Of a stretch of DNA of 16,001 nucleotides, positions 6,855-15,043 are shown piece after piece. Each line of letters begins with the position of its first letter. The stretch's first letter is position 1. The stretch is from Lachnospiraceae bacterium (GTDB taxonomy: Bacteria > Bacillota > Clostridia > Lachnospirales > Lachnospiraceae). A program made the position numbers and the translations under genes. A model generated the notes under the pieces. The model did not search any database. It worked only from the letters and a program-made list of their open reading frames with translations, and was not told where the DNA came from. The stretch is from assembly GCA_016293925.1 (NCBI GenBank), contig JAEDCX010000060.1, positions 1 through 16,001 on the forward strand, in the 5' to 3' direction.

Positions 6855-6947
6855 CCAATGCGGTCTGCCGGACATGCAATGTGGGAGAGCGTGGGCACGC
6901 GGCGCGGATACGGGACACAGACATGGCAGGGAAGAAGAGGGATCATC

Positions 6948-7304
6948 ATGGCAGAGTATAAATTGGGTGAGATTGAGATGCGGTTTGCAGATATTATCTG
7001 GGAGAATGAGCCGATTGCCTCCGGGGAACTGACGAAATTGTGCGAGGCACAGCTTCGCTGGAAAAAATCAACGACCTATACCGTATTAAAACGGTTGTGT
7101 GAACGGGGCATTTTCCGAAATGAAGCAGGTGTGGTCACTTCTGTTCTGTCCAAAGAACAGTTTCGCATGAATCAGAGCAGGGAGTTTGTAGAGGAATCCT
7201 TTGCGGGATCCCTGCCGGCTTTTGTGGCAGCATTTGTATCACACAGTAAATTGTCCGAGGAGGAGATTACAGAGCTTCGCAGAATCATCGAGGAGAGTCG
7301 CTAG
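6948..7304 (+). CDS. BlaI/MecI/CopY-family transcriptional repressor
   Basis: This 118-residue winged-helix repressor acts as a dimer on dyad operators and is inactivated by proteolysis set off by a partner membrane protease. The N-terminal half is typical: LGEIEMRFADIIWENEPI, then the DNA-recognition region around WKKSTTYTVLKRLCERG (38-54), then a wing. The C-terminal half (about 72-118) is the helical dimer region. The start at 6948 is set by AGAGGG about 7 bases upstream; an in-frame ATG at 6858 would add 30 atypical residues without a ribosome site. The M56 protease gene follows 14 bp downstream, and two matching operators lie upstream, so the pair is very likely autoregulated. The regulated functions outside the pair are unknown. 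Confidence 0.93.
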   Translation: MAEYKLGEIEMRFADIIWENEPIASGELTKLCEAQLRWKKSTTYTVLKRLCERGIFRNEAGVVTSVLSKEQFRMNQSREFVEESFAGSLPAFVAAFVSHSKLSEEEITELRRIIEESR

Positions 7305-7318
7305 CAGGGGGAGAGAGT

Positions 7319-9979
7319 ATGGAGAATGTATTCGTTCGAATCGTAGATATGGCAATTACCGCAGGCTGGCTGGTTCTCGTGGTTCTGTTGCTGCGGTTGT
7401 TTCTCAGAAGAACACCGAAATGGATAACCTGTCTGCTGTGGGGGATGGTAGCCTTTCGTCTGATCTGCCCGGTGCGCATGACGAGCTCTGTGAGTCTGGT
7501 ACCGCAGGTGGGTTTTGCAAAAGGAAATGTGGCATCAAGGGATACGGAATCAACAGCACCGGTCGCTACAGCAGATATTCCGGGCGGGAACGGTTCATCT
7601 GTCATTCCTGCTATGGGGTCGGGGGAGAATGGGGACCGGTTCGCTGCCGATGGGACTATGAATCAACAGGTGACTGCGTCTGCGCCTTGGGACCGTGTGG
7701 AGACAGAAGTAGAGGAAGGTCGTCCGGAACAGCAGGAACATGGGAGCCGGAAAGAGTCCGATGGTGCGGCGTTGCAGAATGACAGGACGCAGAAACGGCA
7801 GTTGCTCTGGCAGATCGCCGGTGTGGTGTGGATAACTGGTGCTGTGTTGATGCTTGCTCTGGCAGTCGTAAGCTACATCCGGTTACGCTACAGACTGCGG
7901 GAGGCAGTACCGGTACAGGACGACATCTGGGTCTGTGATCATGTGGATTCGCCGTTCATTCTGGGCGTGATTCGTCCGCGCATTTATCTGCCCTCCGGCA
8001 TGCCACAGGATGTGAACATAGACATGGTAATCGCCCATGAGCAGGCGCATCTGAAACGATTGGATCACCTCTGGAAGCCGTTAGGCTATCTTCTGCTTGG
8101 CATTTACTGGTTCCAACCGCTTCTGTGGGTGGCATTTCGTTTTTTCTGTACGGATATTGAGCTGGCGTGCGATGAGAGCGTGATCCGAACATTGTCCGGT
8201 GACGGCAAAAAAGAATATTGCTCCGCATTGCTTCATTGCAGTGTGCAAAGACGGACAATCTATTCCTGTCCGCTTGCTTTCGGAGAAGTGGGGGTTAAGG
8301 AACGTATGAAAAATATTTTTAGATATAAGAAACCGGAGTTCTGGGCATTGGTGGTTGCTCTCATAACCTGTGTAATTGTGGCAGTCTGTTTTCTGACGGA
8401 TCGCAAATCCGGTAAAAAAGAAGTTACGCCGGGCGGAGTTGATATACAGGATACTGCAGACGGACAGGGAGAAGATACCGTGCCGGATGAAGCCCGGGAG
8501 GAACATACAGAGTCCACGGAAAAGAACGGGTATGTCGTGAATGCGGAGACAGGTCGATATGAACTGGGAGATCTGGATGGGGACGGCATCGGAGAATATA
8601 TTCTTCTGACCGAATGGACGGAGGACAATGACGGTTCCTCCCTCTCTGTCTATTGGAACGACAGGTTGGTCTATTCCTATGATGATATTCTCCGGATCAG
8701 CGGTTTATATGAGGTACGATATATCGACCTTGACAGGGATGGAGCGGAAGAACTCTATTGTTCTTTTTTCCCGGTAGTGAATTCCATGCCGTTGATGGAG
8801 TATTTTGTGCTGGATTATGAGAATGGAACCTGGCGGATGCAGGAAATGTACCATGATGGGGATCTGTGCAATAATTCTTTCCCGATTACGGTGACGATGG
8901 GGCAGGAAGCGCCCATTGCACTGATCGGTTGTGAAGGCTATGAGGACACCATATCCTTTGACCTGAAGAAGCACATCGCGGACTTGTGCAGATCGGAATG
9001 CGGGATAAGCGGGACACTGACGGATATGTATGCTGGGATGGTATATCGGTACGCGCAGATGTTTGAGCAGAACTGGCAGGCTGGGCAGGCTTGCGGGGAA
9101 CCTCTGGCTTGGGGCATCTGGGATATGCAGGTAAAGGAGTATGACGGACATCCCTGTCTTGTTGCTACGCAGGAAATTGCGGGAGAAGATGGTAAATATG
9201 ACTGTTACGGTGAACTGGACCTCTATTTTGATTACGATGAGGAGGGGAAGATCCGCATTCTGAATCTGGAGTTTGCGGACGGATATGCGGGAACGACTAT
9301 GGATGGGGAGCATGTTTTTACGGGAACCACTCCGTATGATGCGTATGCGTCTGTAGCAGAACTGTATTTCCGGGCCGGAGATCTGCAACAGAAACTCAGA
9401 GATATTGAGTATGTGGAGATTGCAACAGGGAATCTACCGATTCAGACGGAATATCTGATTGCCGTTCAGGATCCGGAGGCTACACCCATATTCCTGCTCT
9501 ACGACCTGAATGAGGATGGAACGGATGAATTATTTATCGGGATTCGGTTTACATGGAACGAACCCATCGATTATATCATCTATGATGTATATACCTGGCA
9601 GGACGGTCGGGCCTACAGACTGATGGATCATATCGGCTATCGGAACGGAAGCTGCGAGATCAGTTCCGGCGGAGTGATCGTGGACCGTAGTTCCGGATCT
9701 GCCTGGGATTCCGGAACCATTATCTGGACGCTGCCGGAGAACGGAACTGCACTGGAGCGGCTAGATTCCTACAGCTCTGTAGGCGTAGATAAGAATGGCA
9801 GCAGAGTAACGGAATGGTATCATAGAGATCAGAAGATTACACAGCAGGGTTATATTGACGCAATGTCACAATATCCATATCTGTTGATTGGTACCTGGAC
9901 GAACAATCAGGAGAATATTGACTGCCTCCGAAAGGGAATGATCTATGGAGGATCTCCCCGGCAAATCATCAAGAGGTAG
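7319..9979 (+). CDS. BlaR1-like M56 metalloprotease with large non-penicillin-binding sensor region
   Basis: The protein has 886 residues, longer than the about 585-600 of BlaR1/MecR1. Membrane segments are near 9-29, 34-51 and 163-187, with a final one at 340-360. The zinc protease motif HEQAH (240-244) and the downstream ELACDE (281-286), with probable zinc ligand E281, are intact. Between segments 2 and 3 lies a polar linker of about 105 residues (55-160). After 360, about 525 residues should lie outside the cell. They carry three Asp/Asn-rich loops of DxDxDG type at D418-D422, D470-D474 and D729-D733, like calcium-binding or FG-GAP/VCBS-type repeats. I see no class D beta-lactamase-like SxxK/KTG sensor domain. 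By analogy, ligand binding outside would activate the protease, which would relieve the BlaI repressor encoded 14 bp upstream. The signal is unknown. Confidence 0.88.
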   Translation: MENVFVRIVDMAITAGWLVLVVLLLRLFLRRTPKWITCLLWGMVAFRLICPVRMTSSVSLVPQVGFAKGNVASRDTESTAPVATADIPGGNGSSVIPAMGSGENGDRFAADGTMNQQVTASAPWDRVETEVEEGRPEQQEHGSRKESDGAALQNDRTQKRQLLWQIAGVVWITGAVLMLALAVVSYIRLRYRLREAVPVQDDIWVCDHVDSPFILGVIRPRIYLPSGMPQDVNIDMVIAHEQAHLKRLDHLWKPLGYLLLGIYWFQPLLWVAFRFFCTDIELACDESVIRTLSGDGKKEYCSALLHCSVQRRTIYSCPLAFGEVGVKERMKNIFRYKKPEFWALVVALITCVIVAVCFLTDRKSGKKEVTPGGVDIQDTADGQGEDTVPDEAREEHTESTEKNGYVVNAETGRYELGDLDGDGIGEYILLTEWTEDNDGSSLSVYWNDRLVYSYDDILRISGLYEVRYIDLDRDGAEELYCSFFPVVNSMPLMEYFVLDYENGTWRMQEMYHDGDLCNNSFPITVTMGQEAPIALIGCEGYEDTISFDLKKHIADLCRSECGISGTLTDMYAGMVYRYAQMFEQNWQAGQACGEPLAWGIWDMQVKEYDGHPCLVATQEIAGEDGKYDCYGELDLYFDYDEEGKIRILNLEFADGYAGTTMDGEHVFTGTTPYDAYASVAELYFRAGDLQQKLRDIEYVEIATGNLPIQTEYLIAVQDPEATPIFLLYDLNEDGTDELFIGIRFTWNEPIDYIIYDVYTWQDGRAYRLMDHIGYRNGSCEISSGGVIVDRSSGSAWDSGTIIWTLPENGTALERLDSYSSVGVDKNGSRVTEWYHRDQKITQQGYIDAMSQYPYLLIGTWTNNQENIDCLRKGMIYGGSPRQIIKR

Positions 9980-10008
9980 CGATCGCGCAGCATAGCGGGC
10001 AGACGGAT

Positions 10009-10038
10009 AAGGAATTACTACTGTGGTAATTCCTTTTT
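10009..10038 (+). terminator. Intrinsic terminator of the BlaI/M56 operon
   Basis: AAGGAATTAC (10009-10018) pairs with GTAATTCCTT (10026-10035) around a 7-base loop, with T residues at 10034-10038. It separates the cassette from gdpP. Confidence 0.9.
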
Positions 10039-10115
10039 CATGGGATTATCACAAGATATGCCATTAGGAAGTCGTAAACTGTCAAGATAAAGGTATGGAA
10101 TAATTTGTTCAAAAA

Positions 10116-10124
10116 TGCTATACT
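10116..10124 (+). promoter_or_regulatory. Extended -10 promoter of gdpP-rplI-dnaB
   Basis: TGC-TATACT (10116-10124) is a good extended -10 element 31 bp before the gdpP start codon. No clear -35 box was found at 16-18 bp upstream (10096-10101 reads TGGAAT), so it is supported by the -10 element alone. Confidence 0.6.
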
Positions 10125-10155
10125 ATCAAGGTACGAAAAAGGAAAGGAACGAGTT

Positions 10156-12201
10156 ATGGCCAGACCTGTTAAGATAAAAGGGAAATTGCGCTCTTGTATA
10201 CAGTTACTCTTGATCATGGGGATCATTCTTGCTGTTGTCAATGTGGGAATGTATATCCTATCACCCATGGCAGGAATTGTAATCACGGTATTTGTACTGT
10301 TGTATTTCCTGCTGTTGGTGCTGATGCTGATACATAGCAGATCTTTGATCCTGAATGAGCTGATCAATTTTGCAACACAATACGGTCAGGTACAGAGACA
10401 ATTGCTCCGGAATCTGGAATTGCCCTATGCTCTGTTGGATGATTCCGGGAAAGTAGTGTGGACCAATGAAGCATTTGAGCAGCTTGTGCACCGTGAAAAG
10501 GGATATAAGCGCTCTATTACGACTCTTTTTCCGGATATTACCCGGGAGAAATTACCGGTGGAAGTGAATGAAACGGAATTCGAGATGCACTATGAAGAGT
10601 ATTCCTTCATGGTCAGAATGAAGAAGATTTCGTTGACCGATATGTTGAGAAACAGCGACGTGGTTCTGGAAAGGAGTCTGGAGAATTACCTGGTAGCCAT
10701 GTATCTGTTTGATGAGACGGCTCTGAAAATTGCCCTGCAGGAAAATGATGACCAGAGTCTTGCGGTGGGTCTGATCTACCTGGATAACTATGAGGAGGCG
10801 CTGGAGAGCGTGGAGCAGGTCAGGCGATCTCTGCTGACAGCGTTGATTGAGCGTAAGATCAACAAATACATTGCTGCTTTTGACGGTATTGTCAAACCCA
10901 TTGAGAAAGATAAATACATGGTGGTTCTCCGGAAGAAGTCGGTTACCGCCATTCAGGAGTTGAAATTTGACCTGCTGGAGGATGTGAAGAGGGTCAATAT
11001 CGGTAACGAGATGGCCGTGACGCTGAGTATCGGTATCGGTCTGGATGGCCTGAGTTATTCACAGAATTATGAATTTGCCCGTACCGCCATCGATCTGGCA
11101 CTGGCAAGAGGCGGTGATCAGTCCGTTGTCAAGACGCCGGATAAGGTTACCTATTACGGTGGTAAGAGCCAGCAGGTGGAGAAGAGTACCCGCGTGAAGG
11201 CCCGCGTGAAAGCTCACGCCCTGAAAGAGATTATCTCTTCCAAGGATAAGGTGTTTGTGATGGGACACCGTAATCCGGATGTGGACAGCTTCGGAGCGGC
11301 AGTGGGTATCAGAACAATTGCGAATTCACTGGGCAGGAAGACACATATTGTGCTGAATGATGTATCCTCTTCCCTGAAACCATTGGTGGATTCCATCCGG
11401 CAGCTTCCGGATTATGAAGAGGATTCCATTCTCACCAGTGAGGAAGCAATGCAGGTTGTGGGAAGCAATGCGGTTCTGGTAGTGGTAGACGTAAACAAAC
11501 CAAGTATTACAGACTGCCCGGAATTATTGAAGCTGTGTAAGTCCATTGTTGTGCTGGATCATCACAGACAGGGCCTGGAAACAATTGAAAATGCTACGTT
11601 ATCATATGTCGAGCCCTATGCATCCAGCTCCTGCGAGATGGTTGCAGAGGTGTTGCAGTATGTGGATGATGATGTGAAGATCAAAAACATTGAAGCGGAT
11701 TGTCTGTATTCCGGAATGATGATTGACACGAATAATTTTATGAGTAAGACCGGCGTGCGTACCTTTGAAGCGGCAGCGTTCCTGCGTCGGAACGGGGCAG
11801 ATGTGACCCGCGTGCGGAAGATGTTCCGTGAAAACGTGGACGACTACAAAGCCAAGGCAGAGGCTGTTCGCATTGCCGAGGTTTACAGGGATATGTATGC
11901 AATCTCCATCAGTCCGTCCCAGGGCGTGGAGAGTCCTACCGTCATTGCGGCACAGGCGGCCAACGAACTGCTGAATATTACAGGCATTAAGGCAAGCTTC
12001 GTACTGACAGATTATCAGGGTCAGATCTATATCAGTGCCAGATCCATTGATGAGGTCAATGTACAGATCATCATGGAGAGACTGGGAGGCGGCGGTCATA
12101 TGAATATCGCCGGTGCCCAGATTCAGAACAGTACACTGGAATCTGCGCGACAGCTGCTCAAAGATACTTTGGATACTATGATAAAGGAAGGTGACATTTG
12201 A
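10156..12201 (+). CDS. gdpP: Cyclic di-AMP phosphodiesterase GdpP
   Basis: GdpP is a membrane-bound enzyme that hydrolyses c-di-AMP to pApA and so affects potassium balance, cell-wall stress and beta-lactam tolerance. The 681-residue protein has the full family layout. Two membrane segments lie at about 14-34 and 38-60. A degenerate PAS-like region (about 85-150) is followed by a degenerate GGDEF domain (about 175-325). A DHH domain follows with H371, D375 and D377 in HRNPDVDS, D445, DHH at 468-470 and D524 in GMMIDTNNF, then DHHA1 with GGGGHMNIAGA at 644-654. Start 10156 has AAAGGA 7 bases upstream; a TTG at 10105 in frame overlaps the promoter and is rejected. Its stop overlaps the rplI start. 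Confidence 0.95.
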   Translation: MARPVKIKGKLRSCIQLLLIMGIILAVVNVGMYILSPMAGIVITVFVLLYFLLLVLMLIHSRSLILNELINFATQYGQVQRQLLRNLELPYALLDDSGKVVWTNEAFEQLVHREKGYKRSITTLFPDITREKLPVEVNETEFEMHYEEYSFMVRMKKISLTDMLRNSDVVLERSLENYLVAMYLFDETALKIALQENDDQSLAVGLIYLDNYEEALESVEQVRRSLLTALIERKINKYIAAFDGIVKPIEKDKYMVVLRKKSVTAIQELKFDLLEDVKRVNIGNEMAVTLSIGIGLDGLSYSQNYEFARTAIDLALARGGDQSVVKTPDKVTYYGGKSQQVEKSTRVKARVKAHALKEIISSKDKVFVMGHRNPDVDSFGAAVGIRTIANSLGRKTHIVLNDVSSSLKPLVDSIRQLPDYEEDSILTSEEAMQVVGSNAVLVVVDVNKPSITDCPELLKLCKSIVVLDHHRQGLETIENATLSYVEPYASSSCEMVAEVLQYVDDDVKIKNIEADCLYSGMMIDTNNFMSKTGVRTFEAAAFLRRNGADVTRVRKMFRENVDDYKAKAEAVRIAEVYRDMYAISISPSQGVESPTVIAAQAANELLNITGIKASFVLTDYQGQIYISARSIDEVNVQIIMERLGGGGHMNIAGAQIQNSTLESARQLLKDTLDTMIKEGDI

Positions 12202-12647
12202 TGAAGGTTATCTTATTACAGGACGTGAAGGCATTGGGAAAGAAGGATGCTATCGTTGAGGTAAACGATGGATACGCCAGAAATTATATTATTCCGAAGA
12301 AGTTGGGAATCGAAGCCAACGGTCAGAACATGAACAATCTGAAATTACAGAAGGCAAACGAAGAAAAGATTGCCAAAGAAGTATATGAGAAGGCACTGTC
12401 TCTGAAGGGTGAGGTTGAGAAGGGAGAAGTCGTTGTTGCCATCAAAGCCGGCGAGAACGGGAAAACCTTTGGCTCCGTTTCTTCCAAGGAGATCGCCAAG
12501 GCCGTCAGTGATCAGATGAATCTGGAGATTGACAAGAAGAAGATCCAGCTTCCGGATGCGATCAAGACATTCGGTGTTTATCAGGTGGATGTGAAGCTGC
12601 ACCAGAAGGTTACAGCTGTTTTGAAGGTAAAAGTGCAGGAAGCATAG
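12201..12647 (+). CDS. rplI: 50S ribosomal protein L9
   Basis: L9 binds 23S rRNA near the L1 stalk and helps keep the reading frame. The 148-residue protein has the N-terminal signature MKVILLQDVKALGKKDAIVEVNDGYARNYIIPKKLG, a long connecting helix, and the C-terminal domain with GKTFGSVSSKEIAKAV. Its ATG shares the A of the gdpP stop (TGATG), so translation is probably coupled. A TTG three bases upstream is in frame but is not needed. The order gdpP-rplI-dnaB is conserved in many Firmicutes. Confidence 0.97.
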   Translation: MKVILLQDVKALGKKDAIVEVNDGYARNYIIPKKLGIEANGQNMNNLKLQKANEEKIAKEVYEKALSLKGEVEKGEVVVAIKAGENGKTFGSVSSKEIAKAVSDQMNLEIDKKKIQLPDAIKTFGVYQVDVKLHQKVTAVLKVKVQEA

Positions 12648-12661
12648 TCGGGAGTTAAGGG

Positions 12662-14023
12662 ATGGCATCTAATGATGAAGCAGCTATAACACGAATCATG
12701 CCCCAGGATTCCAACGCGGAACAGGCCGTGGTCGGTGCGATGATCATGGACCGGGAAGCAATTGCGATCGCATCCGATATCATTACGGAAGATGATTTCT
12801 ATGGGAAACAGTACGGAACCGTGTTTGCAGCATTAGTGGAATTGAATAATGACGGGAAACCGGTGGATGTGGTTACGCTTCAGGACAAATTGCGGGAGAA
12901 GGGCGTTTCGTCTACGATCAACTCAACGGAATTCATCATGAGTCTGGTCAATGCAGTGCCTACCTCTGCCAACGTAAAGCACTATGCAGATATTGTGGCG
13001 AAAAAAGCACTCCTGCGCAGAATGATTCGTGTGAACGAGGACATTGCGAATAAATGCTATGCGGATCAGGAAGCGGTCGAGGATATCCTTGTCGAGGCGG
13101 AGAAAAAAGTATACGATGTGGTACAGCAGAGAGCCACGGAGGATATAAAGCCAATCCGGGAATCCGTCATGGAGGTACTGGATGCGATTGGTGTTGCATC
13201 CAGAACAAAGGGCAATGTTACCGGACTGGAGACGGGATTCCTGGATCTGGATTACATGACAGCAGGATTGCACCCTGCGGAATTGATTCTGATCGCTGCA
13301 AGACCTGCCATGGGTAAAACTGCTTTTGTATTGAACATCGCGGAGCATATAGCGTTCCGGTTAAAGGAATGCGTTGCGATATTCAGCCTGGAGATGCCCC
13401 GTGAACAACTGATACAACGTCTGATTGCTCTGGAATCCAAGGTGGATTCCCAACACATTCGTACCGGTGAATTGTCGGAAGCGGAATGGGAGAAGGTAAT
13501 TGAGAGTGCCAATACGATTGCAGAATCCAAATTGCTGCTGGATGACAGTTCGAATCTGACCATAGGGGATCTGCAGAGTAAGTGTCGTAAATACAAGATG
13601 GATCATGATCTGAAACTGATTATCATCGACTATTTACAGCTGATGAGCGGAAATGGAAAGAACAGCAACGACAGACAGCGTGAGATCACGGAGATCTCCC
13701 GATCCCTGAAAATCTTAGCCCGTGAACTGAATGTTCCGGTAATTGCATTGTCTCAGCTGTCACGAAAGGTAGAAGAGAGACCGGATCATCGGCCGATGTT
13801 GTCGGATCTGCGAGAATCCGGTGCCATCGAGCAGGATGCCGATATCGTCATGTTTATTTATCGTGATGATTATTACAATAAGGATTCGGACCGGAAGGGC
13901 ATTGCTGATATTATCATTGCCAAGCAGAGAGGAGGTTCCATCGGTGACGTGAGTCTTGTCTGGATGGAACAATATACCAAGTTTGCCAATATGGAGCATC
14001 GCTCCAAGAATACCCGGGAATAG
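12662..14023 (+). CDS. dnaB: Replicative DNA helicase (DnaB type; DnaC in Bacillus naming)
   Basis: This ring-shaped hexameric helicase unwinds DNA at the replication fork. The 453-residue protein has the N-terminal domain (PQDSNAEQAVVGAMI onward, about 14-120), a linker, and the RecA-like ATPase domain. Walker A is ARPAMGKTA (213-221), the catalytic Glu is E244 in FSLEMP, and Walker B is LIIIDYLQLM (319-328). The sensor stretch SQLSRKVEERPDHRP is at about 364-378, and the conserved DLRESGAIEQDAD at 382-394. The length is normal and no intein is present. The start has GGGAG (12650-12654) at good spacing. It is the last gene of the gdpP operon, 14 bp after rplI. Confidence 0.97.
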   Translation: MASNDEAAITRIMPQDSNAEQAVVGAMIMDREAIAIASDIITEDDFYGKQYGTVFAALVELNNDGKPVDVVTLQDKLREKGVSSTINSTEFIMSLVNAVPTSANVKHYADIVAKKALLRRMIRVNEDIANKCYADQEAVEDILVEAEKKVYDVVQQRATEDIKPIRESVMEVLDAIGVASRTKGNVTGLETGFLDLDYMTAGLHPAELILIAARPAMGKTAFVLNIAEHIAFRLKECVAIFSLEMPREQLIQRLIALESKVDSQHIRTGELSEAEWEKVIESANTIAESKLLLDDSSNLTIGDLQSKCRKYKMDHDLKLIIIDYLQLMSGNGKNSNDRQREITEISRSLKILARELNVPVIALSQLSRKVEERPDHRPMLSDLRESGAIEQDADIVMFIYRDDYYNKDSDRKGIADIIIAKQRGGSIGDVSLVWMEQYTKFANMEHRSKNTRE

Positions 14024-14041
14024 TTTATGGATGTACAAAAG

Positions 14042-14071
14042 AAGGACAAGCCGCACAGGCCTGTCCTTTTT
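14042..14071 (+). terminator. Intrinsic terminator after dnaB
   Basis: Bases 14042-14052 pair with 14058-14068 with one internal A-C mismatch, around loop GCACA, followed by T residues to 14071. It closes the gdpP-rplI-dnaB operon. Confidence 0.85.
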
Positions 14072-14145
14072 GGTTGCCGGAAAAATCCGGTGAGCAGACC
14101 CATACATTCAGGGGCAACGAAAATCAGGAAACAGAGGGAGAGCAT

Positions 14146-14739
14146 ATGCAACAGACCAGGTATCAGATGAAAGAAGCCGCAGCCATAGTGGAAGTAGAGA
14201 ATCATGTTCTGCGATATTGGGAAGATGAATTGGCGTTACAGATCCATCGCACGGAACAGGGACACCGATATTATACAGAGGAGGATATCACAACCTTTCA
14301 GTTCATTAAGGACATGAAGAAGCAAGGGTATCAGTTAAAAGCAATTCGGAAGATTCTGGAAGAAAAAAGAAAGGTCGCCGGGGATGCAGTGGACAATGTA
14401 CAGGTTGATCTGCCGGAATCGGAGAACGTCGCGGGACGAACTGAAATTGATGTGATTGAAGGGGGCATCAACGAAGAGGGACACAGGGAGTTCGGAATCA
14501 TTGCCAGATCTTCCAAGGAGGACAAGTTCGTAAAGCTGCAGCGGATGTTGAAGCAGTTGATCGCGGAAGCGGTGGAAGAGCATGATGAACATCTCTGTCA
14601 GGATTTCCGGGAATCCGTTATCAAAGAACTGGACAGTCAGTTCCGTATGCAGGAAGAGAATTATTTCAGGCACATTGACGGACTACTGCGGGAGCAGAAT
14701 AATCAGGCGGGAAAAAGACACAAAAAAAGAAACGGCTGA
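14146..14739 (+). CDS. MerR-type DNA-binding protein with coiled-coil C-terminus
   Basis: The N-terminal 75 residues form a MerR-family winged helix: YQMKEAAAIVEVENHVLRYWEDE at the start, QGHRYYTEEDI as the wing, and FIKDMKKQGYQLKAIRKILEE. The remainder has an acidic linker (about 80-118), then an Arg/Lys/Glu-rich helical stretch of about 65 residues with coiled-coil character and a basic end. There are no clustered Cys or obvious ligand pocket, so it is not a clear metal or drug sensor. Start 14146 has GAGGGA about 6 bases upstream; an in-frame TTG at 14074 lies in the dnaB terminator region and is rejected. This type is found in Clostridia as a MerR regulator of unknown target. RacA-like chromosome or polar anchoring roles are conceivable but not shown. 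Confidence 0.85.
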   Translation: MQQTRYQMKEAAAIVEVENHVLRYWEDELALQIHRTEQGHRYYTEEDITTFQFIKDMKKQGYQLKAIRKILEEKRKVAGDAVDNVQVDLPESENVAGRTEIDVIEGGINEEGHREFGIIARSSKEDKFVKLQRMLKQLIAEAVEEHDEHLCQDFRESVIKELDSQFRMQEENYFRHIDGLLREQNNQAGKRHKKRNG

Positions 14740-14756
14740 AAAGAGCCGTTTCTTTT
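14725..14756. terminator. Bidirectional terminator between the MerR gene and ferredoxin
   Basis: AGAAACGGCT (14728-14737) pairs perfectly with AGCCGTTTCT (14744-14753), flanked by A residues (14722-14728) and T residues (14753-14756). It can end transcripts from both convergent genes. The MerR gene stop codon lies inside it. Confidence 0.9.
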
Positions 14757-14788
14757 GAGATATCTCGTTGTTTCGTATTGTCTCTGTA

Positions 14789-14959
14789 TTATTTCTGAGC
14801 AATAGAAGCTGTAGGACACTGTCCTGCGCAAGATCCGCAATCGATACATTTCTCAGCATCAATCTCGAATTTGCCATCACCCATGCTGATAGCACCAACC
14901 GGGCACTGTGCTTCACAAGCACCGCAAGCTACGCATGCATCACTAATCTCATATGCCAT
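14789..14959 (-). CDS. 2[4Fe-4S] clostridial-type ferredoxin
   Basis: This small electron carrier has 56 residues. Two CxxCxxCxxxCP clusters are intact, at C9, C12, C15, C19 and at C38, C41, C44, C48, so it should hold two [4Fe-4S] clusters at low potential. Start 14959 is fixed by AGGAGG at 14968-14973 on the minus strand, 8 bases before the start; longer readings upstream would begin in the promoter. The gene lies 84 bp downstream of pflA on the same strand. Low-potential electrons are needed for radical SAM enzymes such as PflA and for ferredoxin-linked pyruvate and hydrogenase metabolism, so a role beside PflA is possible but not proven. Confidence 0.95.
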   Translation of the reverse strand: MAYEISDACVACGACEAQCPVGAISMGDGKFEIDAEKCIDCGSCAGQCPTASIAQK

Positions 14960-15005
14960 TTTGATATCCTCCTTTATTGGTAAAACATCTATACTAACCA
15001 TAGTC

Positions 15006-15034
15006 ATTGTATTACAAATCACATTTTATTACAA
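15006..15034 (-). promoter_or_regulatory. Promoter of the ferredoxin gene
   Basis: On the minus strand TTGTAA (15029-15034) and TACAAT (15006-15011) are spaced by 17 bp. It gives the ferredoxin its own transcription start, although no terminator was seen after pflA, so read-through is also likely. Confidence 0.72.
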
Positions 15035-15043
15035 GAGCGAATT

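Noticed and set aside
6858..6947. In-frame upstream ATG extending the BlaI-type repressor by 30 residues
   Set aside because: There is no ribosome binding site, the added residues do not resemble the family N-terminus, and the start would fall just after operator 2.
8513..8524. STEK (residues 399-402) in the M56 protein as a possible SxxK penicillin-binding motif
   Set aside because: It lies in a charged linker just after the membrane segment, with no accompanying SxN or KTG motif and no transpeptidase-like sequence around it.
10105..10155. TTG-initiated extension of GdpP
   Set aside because: It would overlap the extended -10 promoter element, and the downstream ATG has a proper ribosome site.
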